DNA of 5,757 nt from an uncultured Phycisphaerae bacterium (GCA_937920485.1 CALETL010000148.1:1-5757), one strand, 5' to 3'. Shown: positions 1 to 5,757, counted from the first letter of the stretch. The notes: generated by a model from the letters alone, not told the origin. Numbers and translations are program-made.

Positions 1-76
1 TCAGGATCAGAATGATCGCCAGGGCCACAAGCAGTTCCATTAGCGACATACCGGATTGTCCGTATCGTCTGCGCAT
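1..76 (-). CDS. Type IV pilin-like pseudopilin, N-terminal fragment (runs off the left edge)
   Basis: Only the first 25 codons are in the window. They encode a short basic leader, MRRRYGQSG, followed by MSLMELLVALAIILIL. This is a class III (type IV pilin) signal: a Gly at position -1 for prepilin peptidase, a hydrophobic +1 residue (Met instead of the more common Phe), Glu at +5, then an unbroken hydrophobic helix that anchors the subunit in the inner membrane and later packs the filament core. The ATG at 76-74 has an AAGG ribosome site at 87-84, 7 nt upstream. It lies 40 bp after the larger pseudopilin, so it is probably a co-transcribed minor pseudopilin (GspH/I/J/K-like). The fragment is too short to say which. 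Truncation is caused by the window edge and is not a sign of decay. Confidence 0.85.
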   Translation of the reverse strand, partial: MRRRYGQSGMSLMELLVALAIILIL

Positions 77-97
77 TTTAGAACCTTAATCTAAAAT
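75..97 (-). promoter_or_regulatory. Hairpin enclosing the ribosome site and start codon of the second pseudopilin
   Basis: Bases 75-82 (ATTTTAGA) and 90-97 (TCTAAAAT) are perfectly complementary, an 8-bp stem around a 7-nt loop (83-89). In the transcript the loop reads UUAAGGU and so displays the AAGG ribosome site, while the first two bases of the AUG lie in the stem. The stem is A-U rich with a single G-C pair, so it should be only marginally stable. The base pairing is seen directly; a role in limiting or temperature-tuning translation is inference. Confidence 0.45.
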
Positions 98-116
98 AAC
101 CGTCTCAAATCCACCA

Positions 117-1070
117 CTACTCAGTAATATCTTTTTCAAAATTAAAAATGTCATCGCCCGTACCGTACAGGCCATCTTGTCCCGCGGAAATCAGAATATA
201 GGACTCCGCACGATAGGGACGCTTGACACCTGTAAGACCGCTTCCGTCATCGGTTGCTTCAAAAACCTGTTGATTAACGATTAATTCATCAAACTCTAAT
301 GCCGATGCAGCTGTAGTTGTTTGATATAGAGGGTGGTCATTAACTCCCGTGCCATTGTCTGGATCATTTAAAGCGACAATAGCATCATTATCCAAATAGT
401 TATAGATATCATCATTATACAAGTCTGCATCTCCATCGCTATCTTCCGTAGAATCCTGGAATTGCCTGCCGGGCCGGGCCTTGTAGTACAAAATCGGCAT
501 ACCGGCCTTCTTGCCGGCAAGGCGTTTTTTGGCATAGACATCACAAAGAGTAAAACCGCCTTCATTCAGATTAGCATTAAAACCCCCGATGGCAGAGTAT
601 ATGTCCACCAACCTGAAAGCATTGGCATTCTCCATGTCCACAAAAACTTCCCTGTTTTGAAGATTTTCTTCAGCACTTTCTGTATAACCGCCATCAGTAA
701 AACCAGCTTGTGGATTATAAACAAGTACGCCGTTATCATTTGTCCCATCTGACCTATACCCTGATTTGGGATGGAAACCTAAAAGATCCCACCCCACCAT
801 TGCCTCGGCGAGTTTATTGGCGCCACAATAGTTAACGCCCTCTTTTCCTGTTACAAAGTTGTCATAAGATTCGGGATATGAACCTAACTCATTCTTGTAA
901 ATCTCCAAGCCCACATCGATCCCGTGAAACTGTGCTCTCTGCTGAAGACGACTCGCATGTTCCTTAACCAAAGCCAATGCCGGCACCAGCAGGCCGATCA
1001 ACACGGCGATCACCCCCATCACTGTCAGCAGTTCAACAATCGTAAACCCTTTTTTGCTTGTTCTTTTCAT
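117..1070 (-). CDS. Large GspG-like pseudopilin (type II secretion / type IV pilus major-type subunit)
   Basis: 317 residues. The leader MKRTSKKG ends in the Gly required by prepilin peptidase, followed by FTIVELL with Glu at +5 and a hydrophobic helix to about residue 35. The mature protein (about 309 aa) is roughly twice a classical GspG. Near the C terminus, residues 295-310 (S-A-G-Q-D-G-L-Y-G-T-G-D-D-I-F-N) resemble the calcium-binding loop of GspG. An Asp-rich stretch at 206-229 looks like a second possible metal site. Cys82 and Cys176 could form a disulfide in the periplasm. The start is the ATG at 1070-1068, because AAAGGA lies 8 nt upstream; the longer in-frame TTG at 1094 lacks such a site and would lengthen the leader. 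The gene follows the second GspF after 80 bp and is probably in the same operon. The pseudopilin class is certain; the GspG assignment is inferred from the C-terminal loop. Confidence 0.88.
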   Translation of the reverse strand: MKRTSKKGFTIVELLTVMGVIAVLIGLLVPALALVKEHASRLQQRAQFHGIDVGLEIYKNELGSYPESYDNFVTGKEGVNYCGANKLAEAMVGWDLLGFHPKSGYRSDGTNDNGVLVYNPQAGFTDGGYTESAEENLQNREVFVDMENANAFRLVDIYSAIGGFNANLNEGGFTLCDVYAKKRLAGKKAGMPILYYKARPGRQFQDSTEDSDGDADLYNDDIYNYLDNDAIVALNDPDNGTGVNDHPLYQTTTAASALEFDELIVNQQVFEATDDGSGLTGVKRPYRAESYILISAGQDGLYGTGDDIFNFEKDITE

Positions 1071-1110
1071 CGTTTTGTCCTTTCTAAAAATCAATTATGA
1101 CTTAATGTTT

Positions 1111-1145
1111 AACATTACACATTTAACTTTTTACATTGAACATCT
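1111..1145 (-). repeat. Degenerate heptamer array downstream of the second gspF
   Basis: Read on the minus strand, five consecutive 7-nt units occur: AGATGTT, CAATGTA, AAAAGTT, AAATGTG, TAATGTT. The following 7 nt (1104-1110, AAACATT) form a near-palindrome with the last unit. A matching array sits after the first gspF at 2515-2542; the two share ATGTTCAATGT and AAATGTGTAATG exactly. It begins 5 nt after the stop codon at 1153-1151. No terminator-like U tract follows. The rest of this 80-bp gap holds only the pseudopilin ribosome site. Confidence 0.6.
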
Positions 1146-1150
1146 TCACG

Positions 1151-2407
1151 TTACCAATTTTTGAAAATTTCAATAATCGGCAGAAAGATCGCGAGCACAA
1201 TCGTTCCAACAACTCCTCCTAACAGAATAATCATCACCGGTTCCAGCACACTCATCAATGAACTGATTTGCACATCTGTTTCTTCATCGAAATTGTTGGC
1301 AATTTTCATTAGCATTTTATCCAGATCGCCGGTTTCTTCGCCGACTTCAATCATATTCACGACCAATTCATCTACTGTATTGGACCGGCCAAGCGGACGA
1401 GCAAACGTATCTCCCTGACAGATCGCCCGCTGTACCTGACTCAACGTGTCCGCAAACACTTCATTTTCCGATGTTTCGCGCGTAATCTTCAGACTGTCGA
1501 GAATCGGAACGCCGGCATTGATTAAAGTTGCCAAGGTCCGAGCCCAGCGAGCCACTGCTGTCTTATAGACCAGTGTTCGGACCAAAGGAACATGTAGCTT
1601 AATCCAATCCATCACATAACGGCCTTGCCGGAATTGTCGAATCAGTTTGCATACTGCAATCACTGCAAACGGAGCCAAGCCCACCACGACTGCATTCAGA
1701 CCATGCCGTCCTTTGAGCCAAGTGCTGGCGTCCAGCAAAACCTGTGTCAGTTTCGGCATTTGAAACCGGCCGTCAGCCATATCCGTCAAGACATCTGCAA
1801 ACACAGGTATCACAAACGTCATCAAACCCATGACAATCAAAAAGGCGGCGATTAATACCACAACCGGATAGACCAGTGCACCCTTGATTTTGGTTTTCAG
1901 TCGTTGGGACTTTTCCATAAAGCCGGCCACACGTTCCAAAATCACATCCAGCACACCACCCATCTCACCGGCTGCCACCATATTCACAAACAGCCGGTTA
2001 AAACAGCGAGGGTGTTTGCCCATGGCTTCAGATAACGTGGCACCGCCTTCGATATCATCAGCAACATAGCCGATCACACGCTTAAATGTACCTTTTTTCT
2101 GCTGTCTCTCTAAAATTCTCAAAGAGCGTAATATTGCCAAGCCCGCATCCTGCAGCGTTGACATCTGGCGGGCAAACTGGGTAATCCGTTTCAGTTTGAC
2201 CTTTCCTGTTATGCCGCGACGTCTGGCACCTGACATAGCAGGCTTGACAACGGCTACTTTTCTTGCAGCACGTTTGGCTCTAACCCGAGTCGGGTATAGC
2301 CCCTTGTTACGAATCTTGCTAACGGCTTCCGTGTCACATAACGCTTCTATTTCACCGTTTGCTTCCTGTCCCTTTGCATCTAGTGCATCGTATTGGAATA
2401 CTGGCAT
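1151..2407 (-). CDS. gspF: Inner-membrane platform protein GspF/PilC, second tandem copy
   Basis: 418 residues, a normal GspF/PilC length. It is the polytopic platform that the ATPase acts on during pseudopilus assembly. Residues 1-40 form the usual N-terminal segment (MPVFQYDALDAKG, then IRNKGLYPT), followed by a very basic linker at 41-75. Two T2SSF repeats follow: the first at about 76-200 with AGEMGG at 146-151, the second at about 278-400 with GEETGDLDKML at 356-366. Predicted membrane segments are at about 180-203, 237-254 and 388-412. The start is the ATG at 2407-2405, with GGAGGG 7 nt upstream; the in-frame TTG at 2422 overlaps that ribosome site and is rejected. The first copy begins at the same MPVFQY. 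The two copies are identical at about 290 of 410 hand-aligned positions, with one residue gap in the linker. No frameshift or lost motif is visible, so both copies look functional. Confidence 0.93.
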   Translation of the reverse strand: MPVFQYDALDAKGQEANGEIEALCDTEAVSKIRNKGLYPTRVRAKRAARKVAVVKPAMSGARRRGITGKVKLKRITQFARQMSTLQDAGLAILRSLRILERQQKKGTFKRVIGYVADDIEGGATLSEAMGKHPRCFNRLFVNMVAAGEMGGVLDVILERVAGFMEKSQRLKTKIKGALVYPVVVLIAAFLIVMGLMTFVIPVFADVLTDMADGRFQMPKLTQVLLDASTWLKGRHGLNAVVVGLAPFAVIAVCKLIRQFRQGRYVMDWIKLHVPLVRTLVYKTAVARWARTLATLINAGVPILDSLKITRETSENEVFADTLSQVQRAICQGDTFARPLGRSNTVDELVVNMIEVGEETGDLDKMLMKIANNFDEETDVQISSLMSVLEPVMIILLGGVVGTIVLAIFLPIIEIFKNW

Positions 2408-2414
2408 CGTCGGT

Positions 2415-2437
2415 CCCTCCAAACTAAATTGTCTGGA
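2415..2437 (-). promoter_or_regulatory. Ribosome site of the second gspF with an overlapping hairpin
   Basis: The transcript segment UCCAGAC (2437-2431) can pair with GUUUGGA (2424-2418) around the loop AAUUUA, 7 bp with one G-U pair. The last three bases of the 3' arm are the GGA that begins the ribosome site GGAGGG (2420-2415). The pairing is seen; reduced ribosome access is inference. A comparable structure occurs at the first gspF. Confidence 0.4.
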
Positions 2438-2458
2438 CTTGTTTTTTCAATTCAACCG

Positions 2459-2472
2459 ATGCGATATCGCAT
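2459..2472. repeat. Perfect 14-bp palindrome ATGCGATATCGCAT
   Basis: This is the first of three inverted repeats in the 132-bp gap between the gspF copies. Every base is matched across the centre between 2465 and 2466, and the symmetry stops at the next base pair. It could be a site for a dimeric DNA-binding protein or fold as a 5-bp stem with a 4-nt loop in RNA. Confidence 0.6.
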
Positions 2473-2476
2473 TACA

Positions 2477-2490
2477 AAACGAATTCGTTT
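2477..2490. repeat. Perfect 14-bp palindrome AAACGAATTCGTTT
   Basis: This is the second inverted repeat of the gap, 4 bp from the first, with its centre 18 bp away. Both arms are exact. As RNA it can form a 5-bp stem with loop AAUU. Confidence 0.6.
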
Positions 2491-2498
2491 ATATTTCA

Positions 2499-2514
2499 GC
2501 CAAACGTCTTTGGC
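2499..2514. repeat. Inverted repeat GCCAAA-CGTC-TTTGGC
   Basis: This is the third inverted repeat of the gap: a perfect 6-bp stem with a 4-nt loop, its centre 23 bp from that of the second palindrome and directly beside the heptamer array. It is followed in the transcript by UGAAAUAU, not by a run of U, so it is not a convincing intrinsic terminator. Confidence 0.6.
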
Positions 2515-2542
2515 ATCATTACACATTTCACATTGAACATTA
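2515..2542 (-). repeat. Degenerate heptamer array overlapping the stop codon of the first gspF
   Basis: On the minus strand four back-to-back units read TAATGTT, CAATGTG, AAATGTG, TAATGAT. The first unit includes the TAA stop codon (2542-2540). The consensus is about NAATGTK. It matches the array after the second gspF and resembles in form the short tandemly repeated heptamers known from cyanobacterial intergenic DNA, although the sequence need not be related. Confidence 0.6.
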
Positions 2543-3796
2543 CATGAGTACCTGGATCATCTTGACCATCGGCAAAAACATCGCCAGCACGATCGTTCCG
2601 ACCAAGCCGCCGAGGACGAGGATCATGATGGGCTCCAGCAAGCTCATCAGCGAACCAACCAGCACATCGGCCTCTTCGTCAAAGTTATCTGCAACCTTCA
2701 TCAGCATCTTGTCCAGATCGCCCGTTTCTTCGCCTACATCAACCATGTTCACCACAATCGAATCGACGGTCTTGGACTGCCGCAGAGGATTGGCAAACGT
2801 ATTGCCCTGCCGGATCGCGCCCTGTACCTTATTAAGCATGGAAGCATAAATCTCATTATCGGCTGTCTCGCGGGTAATATTTAGTGCCTCCAAAATCGGC
2901 ACCCCAGCGCTGATCAGCGTAGACAAGGTTCGTGTCCAGCGTGCCACTGAGGTCTTGTAAACCAGATTCTTAATAACGGGTGTGCGCAACTTGATCCAAT
3001 CCATCACATACCGGCCTTTCTTGAATTGACGGAGCAGTTTGAGCAGTGAAAATAAAACAAATGGGACAGCAATCACAATCGCAGCATTTAATCCATTACG
3101 CTCTTTCAACCAGTTACTGATATTCAGAAGTGCCTGTGTTAATTTCGGCAAACCGGCTTCGCCGTCGCTCATGTCCGAAAGTACCTCAGAAAATGTCGGA
3201 ACAATAAAGAGCATCAGGCCCATTACGATCATAAACGCGGCAAACATCACCACCGCCGGATACACCATCGCACCCTTGATCTTGGACTTGAGCCGCTCGG
3301 CTTTTTCCATGAAGTCCGCGACACGGGACAGGATCACATCCAATACACCACCCACTTCCCCGGCCGCCACCATATTCACAAACAACCGGTTAAAACAACG
3401 CGGATATTTACTCATCGCCTCGGACAAGGTGGCACCGCCTTCGATGTCATCGGCCACATACCCGATCACCCGCTTAAAGGTTCCCTTTTTCTGCTGCTCT
3501 TCCAGAATCCGCAACGAACGAAGAATCGCCAAACCCGCATCTTGTAGTGTTGACATCTGGCGGGAAAACTGGGTCACCGCCTTGAGTTTGACCTTGCCGC
3601 CGGCGCCGCGCCGCTTAGGACCGGCTGCCTCTTTAGCAACTTTCATTTTCTTCGCAGCGTTCTGGGCGCGAACTTTCGTCGGAAACAGACCCTTATTGCG
3701 GATCTTGCTGATCGCTTCTTTGCTGCTGAGGGCCTCGATCTGGCCCTTCGACTCATTCCCTTTTGCATCTAATGCTTGATATTGAAATACTGGCAT
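2540..3796 (-). CDS. gspF: Inner-membrane platform protein GspF/PilC, first tandem copy
   Basis: 418 residues, the same length as its neighbour. It forms the inner-membrane platform that links the ATPase to pseudopilin assembly. The N-terminal segment (MPVFQYQALDAKG) and a basic linker (residues 41-72) precede two T2SSF repeats: the first at about 75-199 with AGEVGG at 145-150, the second at about 277-399 with GEETGDLDKML at 355-365. Membrane segments are predicted at about 179-202, 236-253 and 387-411. The ATG at 3796 is supported by GGAGG 8 nt upstream. The gene lies 53 bp after the ATPase gene, the usual E-F order for type II secretion and related pilus operons. Conservation with the second copy is strikingly uneven: about 73 of 80 residues match across positions 73-152, compared with about two thirds elsewhere. 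Whether the operon belongs to secretion (GspF) or a pilus (PilC) cannot be settled without the missing neighbours. Confidence 0.94.
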   Translation of the reverse strand: MPVFQYQALDAKGNESKGQIEALSSKEAISKIRNKGLFPTKVRAQNAAKKMKVAKEAAGPKRRGAGGKVKLKAVTQFSRQMSTLQDAGLAILRSLRILEEQQKKGTFKRVIGYVADDIEGGATLSEAMSKYPRCFNRLFVNMVAAGEVGGVLDVILSRVADFMEKAERLKSKIKGAMVYPAVVMFAAFMIVMGLMLFIVPTFSEVLSDMSDGEAGLPKLTQALLNISNWLKERNGLNAAIVIAVPFVLFSLLKLLRQFKKGRYVMDWIKLRTPVIKNLVYKTSVARWTRTLSTLISAGVPILEALNITRETADNEIYASMLNKVQGAIRQGNTFANPLRQSKTVDSIVVNMVDVGEETGDLDKMLMKVADNFDEEADVLVGSLMSLLEPIMILVLGGLVGTIVLAMFLPMVKMIQVLM

Positions 3797-3803
3797 TGTT
3801 CAT

Positions 3804-3825
3804 TCCTCCCAAAAAAGACTTTGGG
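3804..3825 (-). promoter_or_regulatory. Ribosome site of the first gspF with an overlapping hairpin
   Basis: The transcript segment CCCAAAG (3825-3819) can pair with UUUUGGG (3814-3808) around the loop UCUU, 7 bp with one G-U pair. The three G residues of the 3' arm are the start of the GGGAGGA ribosome site (3810-3804). This may lower ribosome access or act as a processing site; only the complementarity is observed. Confidence 0.45.
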
Positions 3826-3849
3826 TTTTATAATATTTCATAAAAACAG

Positions 3850-5595
3850 TTATTCTTCTTCTATGGCAATCGTTTCACGAGTCACTTCATCCAGTGTCGT
3901 AATACCATCAAAAATTGCCTTTAGTCCGTTCTCTCGCAATGTTTTCATGCCTGCGCGTCGTGCCGCTTCTCGCAGGACGGCCGTTGAGGCATGGTTCATG
4001 ACCAAATCCCGCAACTCGTCATTGAATGACATAATCTCATAAAGTCCCGTCCGTCCTCGATAGCCCGTTTGGTTGCAGTGACTGCACCCTTTTCCGTAAT
4101 AAAATGTTTTGTCGCCAAGATCATCCGGCCGTAATTCAAGTTCCATCAGCATCTCTTCGGTGGGTTCATATTCAGTCTTGCAATGGGTACAGATTTTACG
4201 AACCAAACGTTGCGCAACGATCCCTTCCAATGTTGCGGTAATCAAAAATGTCTCCAACCCCAGGTCAAGCAAACGGGCAATTGTACTGGGAGCATCGTTT
4301 GTGTGTACCGTTGTAAATACAAGGTGTCCGGTCAGGGACGCCTGAATCGCGATCTGGGCAGTTTCAAGGTCACGAATTTCACCCACCATCACAATATCCG
4401 GGTCCTGACGCAGAATAGACCGTAGACACTTGGCAAACGTCAAGCCAATATCCGGACGAATCTGAACCTGAACCAAACCATCAATGTCATATTCTACCGG
4501 GTTCTCAGTGGTAATGATCTTTGTTTCAATGTCATTGAGCTGTTTGAGAGCTGAATACAGCGTCGTTGTTTTTCCGGAACCCGTCGGTCCGGTTACAATC
4601 ACGATTCCATTTGGCCTCTGAATTAATTGGTTCACTGTAGCTAAGTCATTTTCCTCAATCCCCAGCATGTCCAGACGCAAATCCACCTGTGTCCGGTCAA
4701 GCACACGCAGTACCACACTTTCACCGAACATTGTGGGAAGAATGCTGACACGCAGGTCCACGGGATTACCGCTCATAACCAATGCAATACGGCCATCCTG
4801 AGGCAAACGGCGTTCAGCAATATCCAGACCAGCCATAACTTTAATACGGCTACTCAGGGCCATTGCAATATAATTCGGCGGGGACTCCATGTCATAGAGA
4901 ACACCGTCAATACGATATCGCATTTGGTATTTGTCTTCAAAGGGTTCAAAGTGAATATCCGACGCCTTATCACGAATCGCCAGCATCAAAACCTGGTTCA
5001 GCAGCTTAATCACTGTGTTTGACTCAGCGGCATCTTTAATATCATCCAGATCAATACTCGCATCACGGCCGGCAAGCTGGGCCAGACTCGTATCTGACTC
5101 AATCTCACCGATAAGTTCACTCATGCTTTCATCTTCTTCAGCATAGTACCGATCCAGGAGTTCCTGAATGCTGTTCTCATCAGAAACTTTTGCAATGATT
5201 GTATAGCCCATGAGTGTGCTCAAATCATCAGTAGCACGAAAATTATCCGGAGAGTCCATCGCAACTGTAAGCTGGTTTCTGGATTTATCATGTTCAACCG
5301 GTATGATTTTGTAAGTTCGCGCCATTTGAGCCGGAATTTGTTGAATAATATCTTGCGGGATTTCCATGCTTTCAAGATCTACATATTCCATGCCCCGTTG
5401 TCCCGCAAGGGCCATACGTAAATCAGTGGGCTTAATTAAACCTTCTTCTATGAAAATCTGACCCAGTTTACCCCCATTTTTCTTCTGTATGGCAAGGCAT
5501 TTATGAACCTTTTCACGCGTCAAAAGACCCATTTTGATCAGGATCCGCCCAAGGTGCCTGTTTTTTAATTCTCTTACCGGAGGTATTTTTGCCAT
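3850..5595 (-). CDS. gspE: GspE/PilB-family assembly ATPase with MshEN-type N-terminal domain
   Basis: 581 residues. This is the cytoplasmic hexameric ATPase that drives pseudopilus or pilus assembly. Residues 14-37 and 43-66 are two 24-residue MshEN-type motifs (HLG...Q and KLG...Q) separated by exactly 5 residues, the arrangement of the cyclic-di-GMP-binding MshEN domain. The catalytic half has the RIDG motif (228-231), Walker A GPTGSGKT (336-343), an Asp box around TTENPVE (362-368), Walker B with VGEIRD (404-409), and a His box with H424 and H431. A zinc tetracysteine motif (C469, C472, C504, C507) identifies an assembly ATPase (GspE/PilB) and argues against a PilT-type retraction ATPase. 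The start is the ATG at 5595-5593, with GAGGAG 9 nt upstream; the in-frame TTG at 5601 is too close to that site. It is the first gene downstream of a sigma70-like promoter. GspE versus PilB cannot be decided from sequence alone. Confidence 0.95.
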   Translation of the reverse strand: MAKIPPVRELKNRHLGRILIKMGLLTREKVHKCLAIQKKNGGKLGQIFIEEGLIKPTDLRMALAGQRGMEYVDLESMEIPQDIIQQIPAQMARTYKIIPVEHDKSRNQLTVAMDSPDNFRATDDLSTLMGYTIIAKVSDENSIQELLDRYYAEEDESMSELIGEIESDTSLAQLAGRDASIDLDDIKDAAESNTVIKLLNQVLMLAIRDKASDIHFEPFEDKYQMRYRIDGVLYDMESPPNYIAMALSSRIKVMAGLDIAERRLPQDGRIALVMSGNPVDLRVSILPTMFGESVVLRVLDRTQVDLRLDMLGIEENDLATVNQLIQRPNGIVIVTGPTGSGKTTTLYSALKQLNDIETKIITTENPVEYDIDGLVQVQIRPDIGLTFAKCLRSILRQDPDIVMVGEIRDLETAQIAIQASLTGHLVFTTVHTNDAPSTIARLLDLGLETFLITATLEGIVAQRLVRKICTHCKTEYEPTEEMLMELELRPDDLGDKTFYYGKGCSHCNQTGYRGRTGLYEIMSFNDELRDLVMNHASTAVLREAARRAGMKTLRENGLKAIFDGITTLDEVTRETIAIEEE

Positions 5596-5604
5596 TTTCA
5601 AGAA

Positions 5605-5629
5605 CTCCTCTGCCCGAAAAATACGGACA
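5605..5629 (-). promoter_or_regulatory. Ribosome site of the ATPase gene abutted by a small hairpin
   Basis: GAGGAG at 5610-5605 lies 9 nt before the ATG and decides the start. Directly upstream, UGUCCG (5629-5624) can pair with CGGGCA (5616-5611) around a 7-nt U-rich loop, 6 bp with one G-U pair. The stem ends exactly where the ribosome site begins, so it would leave the site exposed. Confidence 0.4.
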
Positions 5630-5652
5630 AATCTTTATCTTCCCCTATTACT

Positions 5653-5680
5653 ATTATAGCTGATTTTTCAATAAAAACAA
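5653..5680 (-). promoter_or_regulatory. Putative sigma70-type promoter of the operon
   Basis: On the minus strand TTGTTT (5680-5675) and a perfect TATAAT (5658-5653) are separated by 16 nt. Transcription would begin near 5646, giving a leader of about 50 nt before the ATPase ATG. The surrounding DNA (5640-5757) is A+T-rich and contains no convincing gene. Position and consensus match are good; activity is inferred. Confidence 0.6.
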
Positions 5681-5757
5681 GTATTTTTTAATATAGACAC
5701 TGTCCATACAGGACTTCAAACAATCTTATAGCAATTTTATTAAAAATTATCGCCCTA

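Noticed and set aside
1071..1094. TTG start adding eight residues to the pseudopilin
   Set aside because: The ATG at 1070 has AAAGGA at the right distance and gives a normal 8-residue basic leader, whereas the TTG lacks a ribosome site.
1151..2407. Second gspF as a decaying pseudogene
   Set aside because: The frame is intact at normal length, both GE-x-GG/GEETGDLD-type motifs and three membrane segments are present, and the ribosome site is strong.
2408..2458. Possible internal promoter before the second gspF (TTGTAA with 17 nt to TGAATT, or the TATAAA at 2495-2490)
   Set aside because: The -10 match is only 3 of 6 in the first case, and no acceptable -35 is present in the second; co-transcription from the upstream promoter explains the layout.
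2499..2514. Intrinsic terminator between the gspF genes
   Set aside because: The stem is only 6 bp and is followed by UGAAAUAU instead of a U run.
2196..2849. Long plus-strand open frame spanning the end of one gspF, the gap and the start of the other
   Set aside because: It lies antisense to two certain genes and across the palindromic gap, has no recognisable domain, and reads as low-complexity Ser/Thr/Ala-rich protein typical of antisense shadows.
3039..3779. Plus-strand open frame of 246 codons
   Set aside because: It is fully antisense to the first gspF, and its composition mirrors that gene's codons. A weaker antisense frame also appears opposite the second gspF, as expected for shadows of paralogous genes.
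5702..5714. Short inverted repeat GTCC-ATACA-GGAC upstream of the promoter
   Set aside because: Arms of 4 bp in A+T-rich DNA are expected by chance, and the symmetry does not extend.

Overview
The window holds part of one minus-strand operon for a type IV filament machine (type II secretion or type IV pilus family). Read in the direction of transcription, from high to low coordinates, it contains a secretion/pilus ATPase (GspE/PilB type), two tandem inner-membrane platform proteins (GspF/PilC type), a large GspG-like pseudopilin, and the first 25 codons of a second pseudopilin that runs off the left edge. No tRNA, rRNA, CRISPR array, insertion sequence or phage gene is visible, and every long plus-strand frame is a shadow of these genes.

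The organism is a Gram-negative-type bacterium with moderate GC. The oversized pseudopilin ending in an S-A-G-x-D-G-L-Y-G-T-x-D-D-I signature resembles those of Planctomycetota (Phycisphaerae-like) and their PVC relatives. That assignment rests on remembered family resemblance and is tentative.

Layout: 5596-5757 is a leader with a good sigma70-like promoter (TTGTTT, 16 nt, TATAAT). The ATPase occupies 3850-5595, followed by a 53-bp gap. The first GspF is at 2540-3796, followed by an unusual 132-bp gap holding a heptamer array and three consecutive inverted repeats. The second GspF is at 1151-2407, followed by an 80-bp gap with another heptamer array. The pseudopilin is at 117-1070, then a 40-bp gap, then the partial pseudopilin at 1-76. 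In four genes the nominal longest frame begins at, or could begin at, a TTG; Shine-Dalgarno position moves the start of three of them (ATPase, second GspF, pseudopilin) to a downstream ATG.

Function: the hexameric ATPase binds the cytoplasmic faces of the GspF platform and powers extraction of pseudopilins from the inner membrane into a periplasmic or surface filament. The major-type pseudopilin and the partial minor-type one would be processed by a prepilin peptidase that is not in this window. The most unusual points are the tandem GspF pair (about 71% identical), the heptamer arrays directly after both GspF stop codons, the triple palindrome between them, and small hairpins touching the ribosome binding sites of four of the five genes.
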